NCBI GenBank assembly: GCA_046046245.1
Contig: JBJOKE010000018.1
Span: forward strand, 1 to 64,000
DNA from: UBA4615 sp046046245
GTDB taxonomy: Bacteria > Pseudomonadota > Gammaproteobacteria > Burkholderiales > Burkholderiaceae_E
Length of the DNA: 64,000 nucleotides
Direction of reading: 5' to 3'
A model generated the notes under the pieces. That model had not been told where the DNA came from and ran no database searches. It worked only from the letters and a program-made list of their open reading frames with translations. Below are positions 8,469 through 16,531 of this stretch, in pieces (the first letter of the stretch is position 1; each line of letters opens with the position of its first letter). The translations under genes and the position numbers were made by a program.

Positions 8469-10466
8469 TCAGCGCCCGCGCAGGAACCAGCGGTCGAGCT
8501 CGGCCATCGGCAGCTGGACCCAGGTCGGCCGGCCGTGGTTGCACTGGTCGGCGCCCGCGGTGGTCTCCATGTCGCGCAGCAGCGCGTTCATCTGCGCGAG
8601 CGACAGCGTCTGGTTCGCGCGGACGGCCGCGTGGCAGGCCATCGTCGCGAGCAGCGCGTCGCGCCGCTCGGCGAGCACGCGACTCGCGCCGTGCTCGGCC
8701 AGCTCGGCGAGCACCGAGCGCGCGAGCGCCACCGGGTCGCCGTGAGCGAGCGCGGCGGGCACCGCGCGGATCGCGATCGCGCCCTCGCCGTCGGGATCGA
8801 GGTCGAGCCCGAGCGCGAGCAGCGCGTCGCGCGCCTCGACCGAGGCCACCGCCTCGTGCGCGTCGGCGCGGAACACCGGCGGGATCAGCAGCGGCTGCGC
8901 GGGCACGCCGCGCGCATCGAGGGCGGCCTTCAGCCGCTCGTAGACGATCCGCTCGTGCGCGGCGTGCATGTCGACGACGACCAGTCCCTGCGCGTTCTGC
9001 GCGAGCACGTAGACGCCGTGGACCTGGCCGATGGCGAAGCCGAGCGGCGGCAGCTCGGCGTCGGATGCGGCGGCGCGCATCGCGTCGCGGTTGACCGGTG
9101 CGGACGCGGGGCCCACGGCGGGCGAGGCCTCGCCGGATCCGCGGTCGTCGGCGTCCGGCGCGAGGAAGCGCATCAGCGGCGCGAGCGGCTGCGCCGGCGG
9201 GTCGGCCGCGCGCAGCGGCAGCGCCGCCTGCCACGCGGGCCGCGCGGCGTCGGTCGCGGCGAACCGGCCGGCGCCGCCCGCGAACCGATCCGCGCCCGCG
9301 AGGCGGCTCCCGCCCGCGAACCGCTCCGCGCCCGCCGCGGACGCGGACGCGCCCCCCGCGTCGCCCCGCGACGGATCCGACTCCGCTGGAGCGCCCGCGC
9401 GCACCGTCGTCGCGACGCCGTCGGCCGCCGCCCCCACGCGCAGCGCCTCGCGGACCGCGTGGAACACGAACGAGTGGATCGCGCGCGCGTCACGGAACCT
9501 CACCTCGGTCTTCGCCGGGTGCACGTTGACGTCGACCTCGACCGGGTCGAGCCACAGGAACAGGCACCAGGCCGGATGGCGGTCGCCGTGCAGCACGTCG
9601 GCGTAGGCCTGCTTCACCGCGTGCGCGAGCAGCTTGTCGCGCACGAAGCGGCCGTTGACGTAGAAGAACTGCCGGTCCGCGCGTGCGCGGCTCGCGGTCG
9701 GGACGCCGGCCAGCCCGTGCAGCCGCAGCGCGCCGGCGTCGCGCTCGATCCGCCGCGTCGCGGTCTCCTCGCCGAGCGCCGCGGCCGCGCGCTCGGGCCC
9801 GGGCACCGCGGGGAAGAGCTCGACGCGACGGCCGTCGACAAAGCAGGCGAACGCGATCGACGGATGCGCGAGCGCGACCCGACGGAACGCATCGAGCGCG
9901 TGCGCGGTCTCGGTGCCCTGCGCCTTCAGGAACTTGCGGCGTGCCGGCGTCGCGGAATAGAGCTCGAGCACCTCGACCGTGGTGCCCGGCGGATGTGCGC
10001 CGGGCGCGAGACCGGGCACGGTGCTGTCGATGACGGTGGCCGCATCGGCGCCGGCGCAGCGGCTGGTGATCCGCACCCGCGCGACCGACGCGATCGCGGC
10101 GAGGGCCTCGCCGCGAAAGCCCAAGGTGCGCACCCGCTCGAGCTCGTGCAGCGAAGCGATCTTGCTCGTGGCGTGCCGGGTGAGCGCGAGCCCGAGCTCG
10201 TCGGGCGGGATGCCGCAGCCGTCGTCGGTGACCGCGACCCGCCGCACGCCGCCTTCCTCGAGCCGCAGCTCGATCCGCGAGGCGCCCGAATCGATCGCGT
10301 TCTCCAGCAGCTCCTTGACGACCGAGGCCGGTCGCTCGACCACCTCGCCGGCGGCGATCTGGCTGACGAGGGGGTCGGGCAGGGGAGCGATCGGGCGCCG
10401 TGCCGGCGCCGCGGCGGGCGAGGCGTCGGGGGGGACCGGATCCGCCCCGTTCGGCGGGGATTCCAT
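8469..10466 (-). CDS. mutL: DNA mismatch repair protein MutL (with endonuclease motif)
   Basis: MutL couples MutS mismatch recognition to strand removal. The 665-residue protein starts at ATG 10466. Conserved ATPase blocks lie at the N-terminus: LVSQIAAGEVVERPASVVKE, DDGCGIPPDEL and TLGFRGEALAAIASV. A low-complexity Ala/Gly/Arg linker covers about residues 330-470. The C-terminal domain carries DMHAAHERIVYE (about residue 497), matching DxHA(X)2E(X)4E of nicking MutL proteins, plus the supporting motifs ACHAAVRAN and CNHGRPT. This is the MutH-independent type, unlike E. coli MutL. A perfect TATAAT on the minus strand ends 9 bases before the ATG, with no Shine-Dalgarno sequence. Confidence 0.96.
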   Translation of the reverse strand: MESPPNGADPVPPDASPAAAPARRPIAPLPDPLVSQIAAGEVVERPASVVKELLENAIDSGASRIELRLEEGGVRRVAVTDDGCGIPPDELGLALTRHATSKIASLHELERVRTLGFRGEALAAIASVARVRITSRCAGADAATVIDSTVPGLAPGAHPPGTTVEVLELYSATPARRKFLKAQGTETAHALDAFRRVALAHPSIAFACFVDGRRVELFPAVPGPERAAAALGEETATRRIERDAGALRLHGLAGVPTASRARADRQFFYVNGRFVRDKLLAHAVKQAYADVLHGDRHPAWCLFLWLDPVEVDVNVHPAKTEVRFRDARAIHSFVFHAVREALRVGAAADGVATTVRAGAPAESDPSRGDAGGASASAAGAERFAGGSRLAGADRFAGGAGRFAATDAARPAWQAALPLRAADPPAQPLAPLMRFLAPDADDRGSGEASPAVGPASAPVNRDAMRAAASDAELPPLGFAIGQVHGVYVLAQNAQGLVVVDMHAAHERIVYERLKAALDARGVPAQPLLIPPVFRADAHEAVASVEARDALLALGLDLDPDGEGAIAIRAVPAALAHGDPVALARSVLAELAEHGASRVLAERRDALLATMACHAAVRANQTLSLAQMNALLRDMETTAGADQCNHGRPTWVQLPMAELDRWFLRGR

Positions 10467-10475
10467 CACGGACCC

Positions 10476-10481
10476 ATTATA
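10476..10481 (-). promoter_or_regulatory. TATAAT -10 element for mutL
   Basis: A perfect minus-strand TATAAT lies 9 bases upstream of the mutL ATG. Transcription would begin about at the start codon. No good -35 is visible. It is back-to-back with the dedA element. Confidence 0.5.
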
Positions 10482-10490
10482 GGCGGCGTG

Positions 10491-10496
10491 TATGAT
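10491..10496 (+). promoter_or_regulatory. TATGAT -10-like element for dedA gene
   Basis: TATGAT ends 9 bases before the ATG at 10506. There is no ribosome-binding site in the 9-base gap, so a leaderless or near-leaderless transcript is suggested. Confidence 0.4.
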
Positions 10497-10505
10497 CGCC
10501 CGCCC

Positions 10506-11150
10506 ATGGACATCGCCCAAGCGCTCGACGTCTTCCTGCATCTCGACAAGCACCTGGAGGCCGTGGTCGCGCAGTACGGGGTCTGGGTCTACGCGATCCT
10601 GTTCGCGATCATCTTCGTCGAGACCGGCCTGGTGGTGATGCCCTTCCTGCCCGGCGACTCGCTGCTCTTCGTCTGCGGCGCGATCGCCGCGATCGGCGGG
10701 CTGTCGCTGCCGGTGCTGATCGTGCTGCTGATCGTCGCAGCGGTGCTCGGCGACGCGGTCAACTACTCGGTGGGCAAGTACTTCGGGCCGAAGGTCTGGA
10801 GCTGGGAGCAGTCGCGGTTCTTCAACCGCGCGGCCTTCGACCGCACCCATGCGTTCTACGAGAAGCATGGCGCGATCACGATCATCGTCGCGCGCTTCCT
10901 GCCCTTCGTGCGGACCTTCGCGCCCTTCGTCGCCGGCGTGGCCGAGATGACCTACCCGAAGTTCGCGCTCTACAACGTGGTGGGCGGCGTGCTGTGGGTC
11001 GGCAGCCTGACGGTGCTCGGCTACTTCGTCGGCAACCTGCCCTGGGTCAAGGCGCACTTCTCGTGGGTCGCGCTCGCGCTGATCGTGATCCCCGGGCTGC
11101 CGGCGGTCTTCGAGGTGCTGCGGCACACCGTCTTCAGGCGCCGCGCCTGA
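10506..11150 (+). CDS. DedA family membrane protein
   Basis: DedA/VTT proteins are inner-membrane proteins involved in undecaprenyl-phosphate or phospholipid recycling and membrane homeostasis. The 214-residue product has the two re-entrant/membrane halves of the family. The first contains a conserved acidic/Pro block (FVETGLVVMPFLPGDSLLF). The linker has LGDAVNYSVGKYFG, and the second half has RFLPFVRTFAPFVAGVAEM with the conserved arginines. Two to three membrane spans follow. It diverges from mutL over a 39-base gap and converges on chrA. The DedA subfamily and exact lipid substrate are not determinable here. Confidence 0.92.
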   Translation: MDIAQALDVFLHLDKHLEAVVAQYGVWVYAILFAIIFVETGLVVMPFLPGDSLLFVCGAIAAIGGLSLPVLIVLLIVAAVLGDAVNYSVGKYFGPKVWSWEQSRFFNRAAFDRTHAFYEKHGAITIIVARFLPFVRTFAPFVAGVAEMTYPKFALYNVVGGVLWVGSLTVLGYFVGNLPWVKAHFSWVALALIVIPGLPAVFEVLRHTVFRRRA

Positions 11151-11207
11151 GGCCGTGGGTCGGCGGGCCCCGACGGGCCCGGGCCGCCCGCGCGGCGCGG
11201 ATCGTCG

Positions 11208-12605
11208 TCAGTGCCAGCCCGCCAGGCGCAGCGCCGCGCCGACCGCCGCGCAGGCGCCGATCAGCGGCAGCACCCCCACCTTGTAGCGGAAGAGCGCGAC
11301 CGCCGCGGCCACGCCGATCGCGGCCGCGGCGAGGTCGAGGCGTCCGGCGAAGCCCTGCGGCCAGAGCACGTGCTGCGCGAAGAACAGCGCGAGCGAGGCG
11401 ATCACGCCGACCACCGCGGCCGAGATCCCGGCGAGCGGCGCGGCGACCCTCGGGCTGCCTCGGGTGTGCTCCACCAGCGGGCCGCCGGCGAGGATGAACA
11501 CGAACGACGGCAGGAACGTGAACGCGGTGGCCACGCAGGCGCCGATCACGCCGGCGAGCACGGGGGCGTCGGGGCCGAGCGCCTGCAGCGACCACCCGCC
11601 GACGAAGCCCACGAAGGCCACGACCATGATCAGCGGCCCGGGCGTGGTCTCGCCGAGCGCGAGCCCGTCGATCATCTGCGCGCCGGTCAGCCAGCCGTGA
11701 TGCTCGACCGCGCCCTGGTAGACGTAGGGCAGCACCGCGTAGGCGCCGCCGAAGGTGAGCAGCGCGGCTCGCGTGAAGAAGTCGGCCATGTCGGCGTAGG
11801 CCGCGCCCGCGCCGCCCGCGCCGGTCCACGCGACGAGCCCGCCGTAGCCCAGCGCCCAGAGCGCGAGCCCCGCGCCCACCACCGCGACGAAGCGGCCGCG
11901 GCCCGGGTGCGCGTGCGGCGGCGGCGGCGTGTCGTCGTCGATGATCGCCGGCGCGTGCGAGCCGGCCGTCGCCGCATGCCCGCCGCCCGCGCCGCCGAAG
12001 CCCGCCGGCGCGAAGCGCCCGCCCAGCACGCCGAGCAGCGCGGCCGCGCCGATGATCCATGGGAAGGGCACGTGCAGCGCCGCGATCGCGACGAAGGCGG
12101 CGAGCGCGATCGCCCACGCGGCCGGATGCTTCAGCGAACGCGACGCGATCCGCCAGCCGGCGGCCGCCACGATCGCGACCACCGCGGGCTTGACGCCGGC
12201 GAGCGCCCCGCTCACCGCGGGGACGTCGCCGAACGCGACGTAGATCCACGACAGCGCGATCAGCACGAACAGCGAAGGCAGCACGAACAGGCTGCCGGCG
12301 ACGATGCCGCCCCAGCCGCGGTGCATCAGCCAGCCGATGTAGGTGGCGAGCTGCTGCGCCTCGGGGCCGGGCAGCACCATGCAGTAGTTCAGCGCGTGCA
12401 GGAAGCGGCGCTCGGAGATCCAGCGGCGTCGCTCGACGAGCTCCTCGTGCATGATCGCGATCTGCCCGGCCGGACCGCCGAAGCTCACGAAGCCGAGCTT
12501 GAGCCAGAAGCGCAGCGCGTCGCCGAAGGGGACGGTGGCCGGCGGAGCGGGCGTCGACGAGGCCGGGCTCGTCGGCTCCGGGTGCATGGACGGCCGTTCC
12601 GTCAC
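11208..12605 (-). CDS. chrA: Chromate transporter ChrA (CHR superfamily, two-domain)
   Basis: It probably exports chromate using the proton gradient. The 465-residue protein is a tandem duplication of the CHR domain. The first half has FVSFGGPAGQIAIMHEELV and NYCMVLPGPEAQQLATYIGW. The second has LTFGGAYAVLPYVYQGAVE and GLALGETTPGPLIMVVAFVGF. The halves are joined by a Gly/His/Ala-rich loop near residues 190-230. Start ATG 12605 overlaps the amiC stop codon (ATGA), so the two genes are translationally coupled, an unusual partnership. Long-chain CHR proteins may also move sulfate or have other roles. I see no chrB or other chromate regulator nearby. Confidence 0.9.
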   Translation of the reverse strand: MTERPSMHPEPTSPASSTPAPPATVPFGDALRFWLKLGFVSFGGPAGQIAIMHEELVERRRWISERRFLHALNYCMVLPGPEAQQLATYIGWLMHRGWGGIVAGSLFVLPSLFVLIALSWIYVAFGDVPAVSGALAGVKPAVVAIVAAAGWRIASRSLKHPAAWAIALAAFVAIAALHVPFPWIIGAAALLGVLGGRFAPAGFGGAGGGHAATAGSHAPAIIDDDTPPPPHAHPGRGRFVAVVGAGLALWALGYGGLVAWTGAGGAGAAYADMADFFTRAALLTFGGAYAVLPYVYQGAVEHHGWLTGAQMIDGLALGETTPGPLIMVVAFVGFVGGWSLQALGPDAPVLAGVIGACVATAFTFLPSFVFILAGGPLVEHTRGSPRVAAPLAGISAAVVGVIASLALFFAQHVLWPQGFAGRLDLAAAAIGVAAAVALFRYKVGVLPLIGACAAVGAALRLAGWH

Positions 12606-14029
12606 GCGCTCGGGCCCCGCGGCCCCGGCGGATGGCGCTGGAAATGGCGCCGGATCCCCGCGAAGATCGCGTCGGCGATCCGTGCCTGGTGGCGCGGCGT
12701 GCGCAGGCGCCGCTCCTCGTCAGGGTTGCTGATGAACGCGGTCTCGACCAGGACCGACGGGATGTCGGGCGCGCGCAGCACCGCGAACGCGGCCTGCTCC
12801 ACGCCCGGCTTGTGCAGGTCGCCGACGCCGCGCAGCTCGCCGAGCAGCGCCGCGCCGAGCCGCTTGCTGTCGCGGATCTGCGCAGTGGTCGACAGGTCGA
12901 GCAGCACGCGCGCGACCTCGCGGTTGCGGGTCGGCAGGTTCACGCCGCCGATCAGGTCGGCCCGGTTCTCGCGGCTCGCGAGCCAGCGCGCGCCCACGCT
13001 CGAGGCGGTCCGGTCCGACAGCACGAACACCGAGGAGCCGCGCGCCTCGGGTTGCACGAAGGCGTCGGCGTGCACCGACACGAACAGGTCCGCCTGCACG
13101 GCGCGCGCCTTCGCGACACGCGTGGCGAGCGGCACGAAGAAGTCAGAATCGCGGGTGAGGAAGGCCCGCATGTTCGGCTCGGCATCGATGCGGGCGCGCA
13201 GCAGGAAGGCGATCGCGAGCACCACGTCCTTCTCCATCGTGCCGTAGCGGCCGATCGCGCCCGGGTCCTCGCCGCCGTGGCCTGGGTCGATCGCGACGGT
13301 CACCCGCCGCGCGACCGGACCGCGGGCCGGGACGCTCTCGCGCTCGCGGATCAGGCGCGCGAGCGGGTCGTCGACGGACGACGCGCGGGCGGCCGGCGCC
13401 GACGCGGGCGGCGGCGAGGCCGAGGGGCCCGACGTCGTCGACGGCCCGCCCTGTCGCGGGCCCGACGGCGGTGCGGGATCGGACCCCGCCGACCCTGCCG
13501 ATCCCGTCGGGGCGGCCGACGACGCGGCCGGCGGTGTCGACGCCGGTGACGACGGTGGCGTGGCCTCGGATCCGGTCGAGGCGATCAGCTCGGCGAGCGG
13601 ATCGGGCGGCTTCGTCGGGTGCAGGTCGAGCACCAGCCGATGCCGGTAGACCGCGATCGGCGAGAGCGCGAACACCTGCGGTGCGACCGGCGCCTTCAGG
13701 TCGAACACCAGCCGCACCACCTTCGGACGGTTCTGGCCGACGCGCACCGCGGCGATGTACGGATCGTTCGCCTGCACCTTCGCGACCAGCTCGCGCAGCG
13801 GCGCGTCGACGTCGGTGCCCTCCAGGTCGACCACCAGCCGCGGCGGGTCGTCGACGGTGAAGTGCGAGGTCTTCAGCGGCGCGTCGAGCTCGAGCGTGAC
13901 GCGGGTGTAGTCGCGGGCCGGCCAGACCCGGACGGCGACGATGGTCGCGCCGTGGGCGAGGGGCAGCTCGAGCGCGAGCAGCGCGCCGGGGACGCGCGTC
14001 AGGAACCGGCGGCGGCCGCGCTCAGGCAT
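12602..14029 (-). CDS. amiC: N-acetylmuramoyl-L-alanine amidase AmiC type, Tat-exported
   Basis: This periplasmic amidase cuts the amide bond between MurNAc and the stem peptide to separate daughter cells. The start at ATG 14029 gives 475 residues and a twin-arginine signal (GRRRFLTR followed by a hydrophobic stretch ending AHGA), as in E. coli AmiC. An AMIN septal-targeting domain spans about residues 28-135. A long Ser/Pro/Ala-rich linker follows, then the Amidase_3 domain (about residues 230-470). The zinc ligands are visible in AIDPGHGGEDPG, MEKDVVLA, SVHADAF and LVETAFISN. The start overlaps the tsaE 3' end by 31 bases, and the stop overlaps the chrA start. Confidence 0.94.
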   Translation of the reverse strand: MPERGRRRFLTRVPGALLALELPLAHGATIVAVRVWPARDYTRVTLELDAPLKTSHFTVDDPPRLVVDLEGTDVDAPLRELVAKVQANDPYIAAVRVGQNRPKVVRLVFDLKAPVAPQVFALSPIAVYRHRLVLDLHPTKPPDPLAELIASTGSEATPPSSPASTPPAASSAAPTGSAGSAGSDPAPPSGPRQGGPSTTSGPSASPPPASAPAARASSVDDPLARLIRERESVPARGPVARRVTVAIDPGHGGEDPGAIGRYGTMEKDVVLAIAFLLRARIDAEPNMRAFLTRDSDFFVPLATRVAKARAVQADLFVSVHADAFVQPEARGSSVFVLSDRTASSVGARWLASRENRADLIGGVNLPTRNREVARVLLDLSTTAQIRDSKRLGAALLGELRGVGDLHKPGVEQAAFAVLRAPDIPSVLVETAFISNPDEERRLRTPRHQARIADAIFAGIRRHFQRHPPGPRGPSA

Positions 14030-14532
14030 CGCCGCCCCGCGTCGCCGCGCGCCTCGAGCGTGGCGACGCGCGCCTGGCCGGTGCCGTCCGCGTCGCCGTC
14101 GGCGAAGTCGAGGCGCAACGCGAGGTCCGGTCGGGGCAGCGCGGGGCCCGCGAGCTCGGGCCATTCGACCAGGCACGCGCCGTCGCCGCCGAAGTACTCG
14201 TCGAAGCCTGCATCCCGCCACTCGTCCGCCGAGGAGAATCTATAGAAATCAAAGTGGTAAACCGGGAACCTCGGCAGATTATAAGGTTCGAGGAGGGTGA
14301 AGGTCGGGCTTCTCACCGTCCCGCTGTGGCCCAGGGCGCGCAGCAGCGCGCGGACCAGCGTGGTCTTGCCCGCACCGAGCCCGCCCGACAGCCAGACCAC
14401 GGTCCCGGGCCCGAGCGCGCCGGCCAGCCGCGCGGCGAGCGCGACGGTGGCCGGCTCGTCGGCGAGCGGCACGCGCAGCGTGGCGTCGGCCGGCGGCAGG
14501 ACCCGCAGGTCCGGCGGCGGCGCGGCGCTCAC
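13999..14532 (-). CDS. tsaE: tRNA threonylcarbamoyladenosine biosynthesis ATPase TsaE
   Basis: TsaE is the ATPase that resets the TsaD-TsaB complex in making the t6A37 modification. I chose the GTG at 14532, which overlaps the preceding gene's stop in a GTGA, giving 177 residues. The Walker A SGGLGAGKTTLVRALL is near residue 44. The family signature TVRSPTFTLLEPY and VYHFDFYR follow, and CLVEWPEL matches the conserved late motif. The length is slightly above the usual 150-160 because of a C-terminal tail that overlaps amiC. tsaD is elsewhere in this window (51855-52889). Confidence 0.94.
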   Translation of the reverse strand: MSAAPPPDLRVLPPADATLRVPLADEPATVALAARLAGALGPGTVVWLSGGLGAGKTTLVRALLRALGHSGTVRSPTFTLLEPYNLPRFPVYHFDFYRFSSADEWRDAGFDEYFGGDGACLVEWPELAGPALPRPDLALRLDFADGDADGTGQARVATLEARGDAGRRCLSAAAAGS

Positions 14533-16478
14533 GGCTGCGGCGCCGCGATCGCCGCCGCGTCGATCGCCGCGACGTCGAAGGCCTCGGGTGGCCGTCCCGC
14601 GCGGTGGCGCTCGACCATCGTGCGGTAGGCGGCCTCCAGGTGGCGGGCGTGGCGGTCGGTGTCGTAGAGCGGTGCCCGCCCGCGGTTCGCCGCGAGCCGC
14701 CGGCGGACCGCGTCGAGCCGGCGCGGGTCGGTCGCCAGGGCGATCGCCAGCGCCTCGAACTCGCCCGGTGTGCGCGCGACGAGGTCGTCGAGCCCGATCG
14801 CGCGCAGCAGGCTCGCGGCCACGCGACCGGGGAAGGTCGTGCCCAGCAGGGTGACCACCGGCACGCCGGCCCACAGCGCGTCGCTCGCGGTGGTGTGCGC
14901 GTTGTAGGGCAGGGTGTCGATCACCAGGTCGGCCGCGCGGTGACGCGCCAGGTGCTCGGCGTTCGGCACCACCGGCGCGAACACCAGCCGCGCGCCGTCG
15001 ACGCCGCGGCGCGCGGCCTCGCGCCGCAGGTTGCGGGCGGCCACCTGGCCGCCGTCGCGCAGCCACAGCACGCTGCCGGGCACCGCGCGCAGGATCCGCA
15101 TCCAGCCGTCGAAGGTCGCCGGCACGATCTTGTAGGGGTTGTTGAAGCAGCAGAACACGAAGCCGTCGGTCGGCAGGCCGAGCGCCTCGCGCGAGGCGGG
15201 CGCGGTCGCGATCGGCCGCCGCGCGTCGTTGGCCTGGTAGCTGTCGGGCAGCCGCACCACGCGCTCGGCATAGTGCGCGCGGCTCGCGTCGGGGATCACG
15301 ATGCGGTCGGCGATCAGGTAGTCGACGTAGTCGACGCCGAGGGTGCCGGGAAAACCGAGGTAGTTGACCTGCACCGGTGCGGGCCGCAGCGCGAGCACGC
15401 CCTGCCGCCCTCGGCCGAAGAAGCCGTTGAGGTCCACCAGCACGTCGATGCCGGCCGCGCGGATCGCGCGCGCGGCGTCGACGTCGGACAGCGCGGCGAT
15501 CGGGACGATACGGTCGAAGGCGCGCTCGATCCGCGCACGGTGCGCGCTCGCGTCCGCCCAGCCGGCGTCGAAGGCGATCCACTCGAAGCCCTCGCGGGCG
15601 TGCGCCTCCCAGACGCCGGTCATCAGGATCGAGGTCGCCTGCTCGCGCAGCTCGCCGCAGAGGTAGCCGACGCGGATCCGCCCGTCGGCGCGCGGCGCGG
15701 CCGGCGGCCAGCGGACCGCGCGGGCCGGGAAGCGGCGCGCGCTGAACAGCTCGGCGCAGCGGCGCAGGCTCGCCTCGTCGTCGCAGACCCCCTGGTAGCC
15801 GAACGGCCGCGCAGCCGGCACGCCCGCGGCGACGTCCTCGCGCAGCGAGCGGTCGAGGGCGTCGAGCCCGTCCCAGTCGCAGCACAGCATCTTGGAGTGC
15901 AGCAGCGAGCCCTTCGCGAACGGATAGCGCGGTGCGATCCGCAGCACCTCGCGGTAGCAGACGGCCGCGCCCTCGAAGCGGCGGGTGGCCTGCAGCGCGA
16001 GGCCGCGCTCGTACCACGCGTCGGCATGCGCCGGATCCAGCTCGAGCGCGCGATGCAGGCTCGCGAGCGCCTCCTCGGTCCGGTCGGCGCCGCGCAGCGC
16101 GCAGCCGCGCGCATAGTGCGGGCCGGCCGCGCGCGGGTGCAGCGCGATCGCGAGGTCGTAGGCGGCGACGGCGTCGTCGACGCGGCCCATCGCGACCAGC
16201 AGGTTGCCCCGGTTCACGTGGATCGACAGCCCGGTGGCGTCGACCGCGAGCGCGCGGTCGAACAGCGCGAGCGCGGTCGCGTGCTCGCCCGCCTGCTTGC
16301 AGATCAGCGCGAGGTTGTTCAGCGCGTCGAGCGCGGCCGGGCGGTAGGCGAGCACCGCCTCGTAGCCGCGGCGCGCGTCGTCGAGCCGGCCGGCGCGGTG
16401 GTCGGCGATTGCCTGCGCGAGCCGCGCCGCGAAGCGGGCGTCGTCGGGGTCGGTCGCGGGCCGCGGAGGCTGGGTCAT
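14529..16478 (-). CDS. TPR protein with O-GlcNAc transferase-like (Glyco_transf_41) domain
   Basis: The 649-residue protein starts at ATG 16478. About five TPR units occupy residues 15-200 (for example ALDALNNLALICKQAGEHA). The rest is a GT41 domain like SPINDLY/OGT: a first Rossmann block (RIRVGYLCGELREQATSILM), VLVDLNGFFGRGRQGVLALR, VQVNYLGFPGTLG, FCCFNNPYKIVPATFDGWMR with the UDP-binding lysine, and HTTASDALWAGVPVVTLLG. In the first block the usual catalytic-type histidine (RxHA/NHP) is replaced by glutamine (REQAT), so activity or donor may differ. It lies between queG and tsaE, genes that are often adjacent, and shares a GTGA with tsaE. The acceptor is unknown; surface proteins or flagellin are common targets of bacterial relatives. 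Confidence 0.85.
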   Translation of the reverse strand: MTQPPRPATDPDDARFAARLAQAIADHRAGRLDDARRGYEAVLAYRPAALDALNNLALICKQAGEHATALALFDRALAVDATGLSIHVNRGNLLVAMGRVDDAVAAYDLAIALHPRAAGPHYARGCALRGADRTEEALASLHRALELDPAHADAWYERGLALQATRRFEGAAVCYREVLRIAPRYPFAKGSLLHSKMLCCDWDGLDALDRSLREDVAAGVPAARPFGYQGVCDDEASLRRCAELFSARRFPARAVRWPPAAPRADGRIRVGYLCGELREQATSILMTGVWEAHAREGFEWIAFDAGWADASAHRARIERAFDRIVPIAALSDVDAARAIRAAGIDVLVDLNGFFGRGRQGVLALRPAPVQVNYLGFPGTLGVDYVDYLIADRIVIPDASRAHYAERVVRLPDSYQANDARRPIATAPASREALGLPTDGFVFCCFNNPYKIVPATFDGWMRILRAVPGSVLWLRDGGQVAARNLRREAARRGVDGARLVFAPVVPNAEHLARHRAADLVIDTLPYNAHTTASDALWAGVPVVTLLGTTFPGRVAASLLRAIGLDDLVARTPGEFEALAIALATDPRRLDAVRRRLAANRGRAPLYDTDRHARHLEAAYRTMVERHRAGRPPEAFDVAAIDAAAIAAPQP

Positions 16479-16515
16479 GGTCGGACGTCGCGTTCGGCGG
16501 GCCCCGGGCCCGGGG

Positions 16516-16525
16516 GTTCTACACT
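16516..16525. promoter_or_regulatory. Overlapping divergent -10-like elements of queG and the GT41 gene
   Basis: On the plus strand TACACT (16520-16525) ends 6 bases before the queG ATG. On the minus strand TAGAAC (16521-16516) ends 37 bases before the GT41 gene's ATG. The two share the TA at 16520-16521, which suggests one bidirectional promoter region. Confidence 0.4.
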
Positions 16526-16531
16526 GCGCGG

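Noticed and set aside
11151..11207. GC-rich inverted stretches between dedA and chrA as a bidirectional terminator
   Set aside because: Complementary GGGCCC runs occur but without a T-run or a clean stem, so nothing beyond random GC richness can be claimed.
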